This document shows, in pieces, positions 60,001 through 64,000 of a stretch of DNA of 64,000 nucleotides. Source of the stretch: VXNE01 sp965208745. Its GTDB lineage: Bacteria > Pseudomonadota > Gammaproteobacteria > Pseudomonadales > Azotimanducaceae. The notes beneath the pieces are model-generated. The model was not told where the DNA came from. It did no database searches and was given only the letters and a program-made list of their open reading frames with translations. Position numbers and translations under genes: made by a program. The stretch's first letter is position 1. Every line of letters starts with the position of its first letter. The stretch is taken from NCBI GenBank assembly GCA_965208745.1, contig CBDBPN010000004.1:2108001-2172000 (forward strand). The letters are read 5' to 3'.

Positions 60001-60649
60001 CGATCCCAAGGTCGAAGACAAGATACAGGAGATCGTCGAGACGAACTTCGACCTGTACAAGCGCATCACGGACGATCCGGAGTTCGGCCAAGCGCTCAAG
60101 AACTTTCTGTTCGACGACTACATCGGTCGGCACCGTCGGGTGGAGGAACTGCTCAAGCTGCAGGAGTCGAAGACGCTGGAGTTCAAGTCCAGTCTGCGCT
60201 GGAACCTGAAGGAGGATCGGAAGGACGACAAGCTCATCACTCACGCTGTTCTGAAGACGATTGCCGCGTTCCTCAACACCGAGGGGGGAGATCTGCTGAT
60301 TGGCGTGGCGGACGATGGGCGGGTCTTGGGCATCGAACATGACCGTTTGGGGAGCGACGACAAGTTCATGCGACACCTTGCCCAGGCCGTACGAAACGGC
60401 CTCGGCGATCGCGCTGGCACCTGTATCGACCCGAGGACGCAGATCGTGGAGGGCAAGACCGTTTGCCTCGTGGGCTGTCAAAGGAGCCCGGAACCGGCGT
60501 ATCTGCGGTGGAAGGGCCTTGAGCAGTGGGGTGACGGCGATCTCTATGTTCGGAGTGGGCCGGGGTCGGTGCAGCTTGGAGACAGCGATGCCGACGAGTA
60601 CGTCCGCACGAGATTCGCCGCGAAGGGGTCGGCCGCAGCCGGGCGTTGA
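57095..60649 (+). CDS. hsdR: Type I restriction subunit HsdR with C-terminal AlbA_2 (Schlafen) domain
   Basis: 1184-residue motor-nuclease. Nuclease: D164 in SLDLALVLNG and E178-x-K180 in IFTAELKSPLNG. Motor: Walker A HSAGSGKSFTIAW (GSGKS at about 333-337), DEAH box VDEAHSSQSG (437-440), FAFTATPKPKTLELFG, VANKFQTGFDQPLLHTMYVD and TLSRLNRTHPGK. From about residue 1024 an extra module ESKTLEFKSSLRWNLKEDRK, AVLKTIAAFLNTEGGDLLIG with VADDGRVLGIEHDRL matches the Schlafen AlbA_2 DNA-binding domain; HsdR usually stops before this. The ATG at 57095 gives the standard TPTISERAFEEAIECALL; a GTG at 57065 overlapping hsdS (GTGA) is possible. Confidence 0.92.
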   Translation: MTPTISERAFEEAIECALLRHGPDECPEDRTSLRESSSPYDKGLVPGGYRKRHPADYDRRLCLIPAEVVDFLLATQPKEWEKLKQHHVADVKSRFLGRLSREIARRGALDVLRNGVKDSGCKFRLAYFRPASGLNEELQRLHAANLFAVVRQLRFSEGSEQSLDLALVLNGIPIFTAELKSPLNGQDVEDAIHQYRTDRDPREPLFAYGRCLAHFAIDPEQVFVTTALAGAKTRFLPFNQGRFGGAGNPPVPPTRQGYSTSYLWDEVWARDSVLDLVRQFIHEVEVEDDRGRKTGERFLIFPRYQQLDCVRRLVQDAREEGTGQLYLIQHSAGSGKSFTIAWLAHQLSVLHDHDDRRVFDSVIVVTDRRVLDRQLQHTIRQFEQTLGVVENIDQTSRQLREALEAGRTIIVTTLQKFPVIAEQIGQLPGQRFAVIVDEAHSSQSGESTKSLKAVLATEDLEEAEREEAGAETPEEEIENRVLEEIQSRGRLPNLSTFAFTATPKPKTLELFGRRRPDGKFESFHRYTMRQAIEEGFILDVLANYTTYQAYWRLLKKVEDDPRYDKRKAEYLLKSFVDLHPHAIGEKIAICVEHFAAQVAAEIDGRAKAMIVTRSRLHAVRTKLALDHYLNEKGHPWRALVAFSGTVSDGGESYTESGMNSTGRDRVISDRQTAAEFEKPEYRFLVVANKFQTGFDQPLLHTMYVDKKLGGVNAVQTLSRLNRTHPGKRGTMVLDFANEAEEIKKAFEPYYETTLLSEETDPNLLYEVRARLFDFGVFAEEDIEAFARVFFKANVSQDRLYAALAPPRQRFADLSDDEGQDFRSQLSDYVRLYAFLSQVLTFADTDLEKLYVFARYLRRLLPANREELPVEVQQNIDMESFRTLQTSRGRIALERQAKPLEPAGSKPGGRTGEELETLSRIIEALNERFGLNLGPEHRVTLDQIRSALDDDAGLDASARVNTRENVRLTFDPKVEDKIQEIVETNFDLYKRITDDPEFGQALKNFLFDDYIGRHRRVEELLKLQESKTLEFKSSLRWNLKEDRKDDKLITHAVLKTIAAFLNTEGGDLLIGVADDGRVLGIEHDRLGSDDKFMRHLAQAVRNGLGDRAGTCIDPRTQIVEGKTVCLVGCQRSPEPAYLRWKGLEQWGDGDLYVRSGPGSVQLGDSDADEYVRTRFAAKGSAAAGR

Positions 60650-60664
60650 TGCCGGCCGCGGGGC

Positions 60665-61273
60665 TCATCCCAACTCCTTGCCCAGGTAATCGAGCAAGCG
60701 TGAACAACCGGGACAGCGATGCTGAACCCGTGTTGGGTCTATCTTCGTCAGTAGCTCGGTCGCGTGCCTGACTTTGTGGTACGCGCCTTTGCGAGTACGA
60801 GTAGTAGCGGCCTTCAAGCTGCGTTCGATCTGTACCTTGGGGACCGACTCGAGATCGAGCGCGTCGGGTAGTGAGTTCCGCAGGAAACCTTCCCCGTAGT
60901 AGGTGGCCAGCGCTTCAGGGTCCGCCACGATCCACGCCTCCATGGTTTGCACCATCAGGTGGATGGCGTCCTCCTCGGCGAAACGGAGGTCCCAGCCGTC
61001 GCGATGACGGAGGTGGTCGCGCGGCGGGTGTTGTAGAGGGGCTTCTGCGTCCACCAACAGGACGACGAGATCGGCCGTTCTGTGCCTGGTAGCGTGCCGG
61101 AAGCCCTCGAAAGCCTTGTCGCGTGGGCCGGCCGCAACGAGCTTCCAGCGCCAACCGCGCGCTCGCGCAGCCTGCTTTTGCTCGTTGAGGAAGCTGTCCA
61201 TCCCTCGGCGGAGCGCGGCGCGGGAGTTCCCGCCGCGCCCCCCTCCCTCCAGGTAGATGGATATGCTCCTCAA
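60665..61273 (-). CDS. DUF4276 family protein
   Basis: 202 residues. ISIYLEGGGRGGNSRAALRR, ADLVVLLVDAEAPLQHPPRD and EEDAIHLMVQTMEAWIVADP with ALATYYG form the DUF4276 pattern. An early glutamate and a later VDAE acidic cluster suggest a Toprim-like metal site, although that assignment is an inference. The TTG at 61271-61273 overlaps the stop of the ATPase gene by TTGA, so the two are co-translated. The 3' end converges on hsdR, 15 bases away. Adjacent ATPase plus DUF4276 is a recurring pair in defence islands. Confidence 0.78.
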   Translation of the reverse strand: MRSISIYLEGGGRGGNSRAALRRGMDSFLNEQKQAARARGWRWKLVAAGPRDKAFEGFRHATRHRTADLVVLLVDAEAPLQHPPRDHLRHRDGWDLRFAEEDAIHLMVQTMEAWIVADPEALATYYGEGFLRNSLPDALDLESVPKVQIERSLKAATTRTRKGAYHKVRHATELLTKIDPTRVQHRCPGCSRLLDYLGKELG

Positions 61274-62439
61274 GGGTTGGCGCCGAGTTCGCCCATGCGC
61301 CAGAGATCTCCGAGTTGGTAGTCCTGCAGCCACTCCCCGAGGGCGGCAGCCTCCAGTCGTTTCAGGACGGTGCCGTGGCCCTGGTTCTCGCATGTGACGA
61401 CGGCTTCGACGCCGGTCGTGAGCGCGGACACCAGTGCATCGGAGTGCGTGGTCACGACCAACTGCGTTCTTTGCGACGCCTCGCAGAGGAGGTCGGCCAC
61501 GAGTGCGACCGCATCTGGATGCAATCCCAGTTCCGGCTCCTCCATGCACAGCAGCGGCGGGGGGGCGGGCGCGAGCAGCGCGGCGAGGATCGCCACGAAT
61601 CTGATGGTGCCGTCCGACAGGCGTGTCGCCGGAATGGGGGAACCGAGGCCCCGTTCGTGCAGGAAGAACTGCACGCGCCCACCGGATATCAGCGTGGACA
61701 TGCGTTCGAACCGGGGAAGGAAACGGCCGAGCAGGTCGTTGAACTCGGGGCCTCCTCGATGTTCGATCTGGTTCAGTATCAAGGCGAGGTTGGTGCAATC
61801 GGGCAGTAGCCGGGTGTCGGGCAGGTCGGCCGGCTGGGGCGCTCTCAGATCCCCGTACCGCCCGAATGTCCACTCCCGGAACGTGCCGAAATCAGAGAAC
61901 CTCTTTCCCACCCAGGTCACTTCGGGATACTGGTCGGGGTCCTTGCGTTGGGCGAGCACCGATTGATCGGGGCGCAGGCTCTCCCGTTGCAGATGTCGCT
62001 GTCCCTGACCGCTGACGTTCATTGCGGGGTGGCCACGCTGGAAGCGGTAGTAGAAGTACACATCCTGCTCGCCGGGCCTTGGTTCCATCTCTTCGACGGC
62101 TTCGTCCAGAAGCTCCAGTCGCCCGGCCACTGCGGAGAACTCGAGTCGGTAGCGCAGCGGGCGACCCGTGGGCGTTCCCGCATCGACGACCGCCTCGACG
62201 GTGGCGGGCGCGGAGGCTCGTCGGCCTCTCCACAACCATTCACCGACCCCGCCCCCATCGCGAATGCACTGCGCAACGTCGTGCGATGTCGCGCGAAGCA
62301 GCTCGATCGCCTCGATCAGATTGGATTTCCCGCCGCCGTTGGGTCCAATCAGGACGTTGAGCGGCTCCAGTTCTATTGGCGCGGACTCCGGCGCAAAGGA
62401 AAGGAAGCCGTCAAGGCGCAATTGGCTAAGCGCTTTCAT
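61270..62439 (-). CDS. AAA family ATPase (RecF/SMC-like, AAA_21)
   Basis: 389 residues with an ABC/RecF-type ATPase. Walker A is LNVLIGPNGGGKSNLIEAIE (GPNGGGKS at 32-39). The signature region is TRLSDGTIRFVAILAALL, Walker B and D-loop are LLCMEEPELGLHPDAVAL, and TQLVVTTHSDALVSAL is the H-loop. The middle section (about 90-250) is a variable coupling insert. Such ATPases act with a partner nuclease or sensor. The partner here is the DUF4276 gene, coupled by TTGA. The ATG at 62437-62439 gives the classic N-terminus. An anti-phage role is inferred from architecture and neighbourhood. Confidence 0.85.
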   Translation of the reverse strand: MKALSQLRLDGFLSFAPESAPIELEPLNVLIGPNGGGKSNLIEAIELLRATSHDVAQCIRDGGGVGEWLWRGRRASAPATVEAVVDAGTPTGRPLRYRLEFSAVAGRLELLDEAVEEMEPRPGEQDVYFYYRFQRGHPAMNVSGQGQRHLQRESLRPDQSVLAQRKDPDQYPEVTWVGKRFSDFGTFREWTFGRYGDLRAPQPADLPDTRLLPDCTNLALILNQIEHRGGPEFNDLLGRFLPRFERMSTLISGGRVQFFLHERGLGSPIPATRLSDGTIRFVAILAALLAPAPPPLLCMEEPELGLHPDAVALVADLLCEASQRTQLVVTTHSDALVSALTTGVEAVVTCENQGHGTVLKRLEAAALGEWLQDYQLGDLWRMGELGANP

Positions 62440-62537
62440 AGTCGAGCATCTTGCCGTGAGGCCCGTTGCTCCGCAATCTGGGCGTACGCCAGATTGCAGG
62501 CCCAGCGGACGTTGCGGATTCCGATCACTCCGGGCCG

Positions 62538-64000
62538 TCAGCGAACCATGGCTTTCGTCGTGCTCGGCGCGAACCCGATGCGGTGGGCGATCGCTTCGAT
62601 CTCCTGACCAGGGTCGACTTCGAACGGCGACACGTACACCCGCCAGGCGGATTCGCCCCCAGGCGGTCGATAGCCGATGGATGCCCCTTCGGTGGCTGAC
62701 GTGAGCGTGACGAGACCGTCTCGCCGCGTCGCAACGGGCGTCGCCGTGACCGGCTGCCTCCGTCCCGGCCAGAAGGACTCGAGCAGTTCCGCTTCCGTCA
62801 GCGCGCCCTTGTCGTCCGTCTCGCGCATCCATTCGTCGAGGGCCCCGCGCAACTCCACGAGCTGCGCCCGAAACTCGGGTCGCCCCGCCACGTTCTCCGT
62901 CTCGTGGGGATCGTTCCAGGTGTCGAACAACTCTTCCTCGGGCTTCGATGACCGGAACCATTGCGCCTGCACCGCGTCGAGCCCCCCAGCGTCGCGCAGG
63001 CGGAGCAGTTCCCGCGTCGAGCCCATCTGCTCGCGGTAGGCCACCGGCAGGTAGTACCCCTGCTCCGGACGGAAGTTGCGCAGGTACTTGTAACGCCGGT
63101 CCCGCACGGCGCGGATCATGTCGTACTGGGCGTCCAGGCGGTCCGCCGCCGCGAAGACGTAGTCGCGCGGGGCGCCCTCGTGTTCGCCGAGGAACGCCGT
63201 GCCTTCCAGGTAGTCCGGTGGCGCGATGCCGGCCAACGAGAACGTCGTGGGCGCGAAGTCGACGAAACTGACGAGCCGTTCGCGTACCGTTCCGGCCCCG
63301 CGACCGTCGGGAAAGCGGACGATCAGGGGCACGCGGATGCCGGAGTCGTAGAGCAGCCGTTTCTGGCGCGGCAACGGACCGCCGTGGTCGGCGTAGAACA
63401 CGACGATCGTCTCGTCGAGGAGCCCGTCGGACTCCAGCGCGTCGAGGACGACGCCGATCTGTCGGTCGAGTTCGACGATGTTGGAGTAGACGCGGCGCAA
63501 GTCCCGTCGGACCACCTCCGTGTCGGGGAGGTAGGGCGGCACCGGCACCGCGGTGTCATCGCGTACGTGATCCGGGAACGGCGCGTCCGAACCGGTGCAG
63601 TCGAAGGGGTCTTCCTCGGTCGACCCGAAGAGCCGGTAGTAACGCACGGTCCGGCACGAGACGCGCCCGGCCCAGACCTGGCCTTCGTGCGTGATGACGA
63701 AGTTCATGACGGCGAAGAACGGTGCGCCGGGCGGCCGGTCCCGCCACGTCGCGGTGGGGCCGGACGCGTCCCAGGCGGTCACCGTGGGCGCGAACTGGTG
63801 GTCCGTCTTCTCGTTGTTCGTCGCGTAGTAGCCGTGCGCCCGCAGGACCTCGCTCATCATGCGGACCCGGGGCGGCGGGACGACCTCGTACGGCATCAGC
63901 CCCACGGCCTCGAGGTGAGCCTTGTTGTACTGGGTCCTCATATGGTGGGCGCCCGCGCTCGTGGTGTAGACGCCCGTGGCGAGCGTGAACCGGCTTGGCG
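62538..64000 (-). CDS. Sulfatase, partial (N-terminus beyond right edge)
   Basis: Formylglycine-dependent sulfatase, about 486 residues visible. The sequence enters at PSRFTLATGVYTTSAGAHHM, the second half of the C-x-P-S-R active-site signature; the modified Cys or Ser lies just outside the window. Metal-site and fold markers are VVFYADHGGPLPRQKRLLYD and GIRVPLIVRFPDG, and PHETENVAGRPEF with the sugar-sulfatase-like DTWNDPHE block. The last 60 residues (IGYRPPGGESAWRVYVSPFE and IEAIAHRIGFAPS) form a C-terminal carbohydrate-binding-like strand domain often attached to secreted sulfatases. The signal peptide is not visible. The substrate is likely a sulfated glycan, unproven. Confidence 0.88.
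   Translation of the reverse strand, partial: PSRFTLATGVYTTSAGAHHMRTQYNKAHLEAVGLMPYEVVPPPRVRMMSEVLRAHGYYATNNEKTDHQFAPTVTAWDASGPTATWRDRPPGAPFFAVMNFVITHEGQVWAGRVSCRTVRYYRLFGSTEEDPFDCTGSDAPFPDHVRDDTAVPVPPYLPDTEVVRRDLRRVYSNIVELDRQIGVVLDALESDGLLDETIVVFYADHGGPLPRQKRLLYDSGIRVPLIVRFPDGRGAGTVRERLVSFVDFAPTTFSLAGIAPPDYLEGTAFLGEHEGAPRDYVFAAADRLDAQYDMIRAVRDRRYKYLRNFRPEQGYYLPVAYREQMGSTRELLRLRDAGGLDAVQAQWFRSSKPEEELFDTWNDPHETENVAGRPEFRAQLVELRGALDEWMRETDDKGALTEAELLESFWPGRRQPVTATPVATRRDGLVTLTSATEGASIGYRPPGGESAWRVYVSPFEVDPGQEIEAIAHRIGFAPSTTKAMVR

Noticed and set aside
60665..62439. Assignment of the ATPase-DUF4276 pair as PARIS (AriA-AriB)
   Set aside because: The partner carries the DUF4276 pattern rather than DUF4435, and the ATPase insert is not clearly AriA-like; only the general layout is shared.
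1..64000. tRNA, rRNA, CRISPR arrays, integrase or attachment sites marking an integrated island
   Set aside because: None could be recognised on either strand; the defence genes are not bounded by visible tRNA or att repeats.

Overview
The window looks like a chromosomal segment of a high-G+C gammaproteobacterium, probably an uncultured aerobic heterotroph. The evidence is conserved gammaproteobacterial gene order (purM divergent from a DUF2066 gene, a CDP-alcohol phosphatidyltransferase and hda; metG divergent from apbC-dcd) together with mnmC, arfB and gloA. TonB-dependent receptors, phytanoyl-CoA-dioxygenase-like oxygenases, family III CoA-transferases, a PQQ/haem alcohol dehydrogenase, a spermidine dehydrogenase and a sulfatase suggest an organism that lives on varied organic matter. 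A marine or host-associated origin is only an inference. No rRNA, tRNA or CRISPR array was seen.

Layout. 1-26.3 kb is mostly housekeeping and catabolism: a partial TonB receptor, gloA, two PhyH oxygenases, arfB with a DUF2461 gene, an N-terminally truncated MFS transporter, a fatty acid desaturase, a YbdK-type ligase, an FG-GAP lipoprotein, a CoA-transferase, a vapBC pair, mnmC, serA, a quinohaemoprotein dehydrogenase, an overlapping operon (DUF2066, CDP-alcohol transferase, hda, MurG-like, broken TPR lipoprotein), purM and a spermidine dehydrogenase. 26.4-31.1 kb is a type III restriction-modification locus with a frameshifted mod gene and a UPF0175-type antitoxin gene upstream. 31.4-40.1 kb returns to core genes (dcd, apbC, metG) followed by a Uma2 nuclease-like gene, an NHL lipoprotein coupled to a CopG antitoxin, a GPH-type transporter and a DUF4143 ATPase whose start codon lies inside a long palindrome. 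40.2-46.2 kb is rearranged: a headless esterase and a headless TonB receptor abut, followed by two full copies and one remnant of an AhpD-like two-gene cassette around a CoA-transferase.

46.2-62.4 kb is a defence island. It holds a second vapBC, a large helicase-associated-type protein, a dead PIN toxin with its partner, and a type I restriction system laid out as hsdM, insertion sequence, abiEi, abiEii, hsdS, hsdR. It ends with a convergent two-gene module of an AAA ATPase and a DUF4276 protein. The insertion sequence (51961-54104) is well defined: perfect 18-bp terminal inverted repeats, a 9-bp target duplication, and a DDE transposase translationally coupled to a D12-class DNA methyltransferase. 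HsdR carries a C-terminal Schlafen AlbA_2-like domain. A partial sulfatase runs off the right edge.

Many genes here are broken by single indels, nonsense codons or truncation (MFS, TPR lipoprotein, mod, abiEii, esterase, TonB receptor, PIN toxin). Some may be assembly errors; the nonsense codons and the structural junction look more like real decay. No gene-free stretch exceeds about 300 bases.
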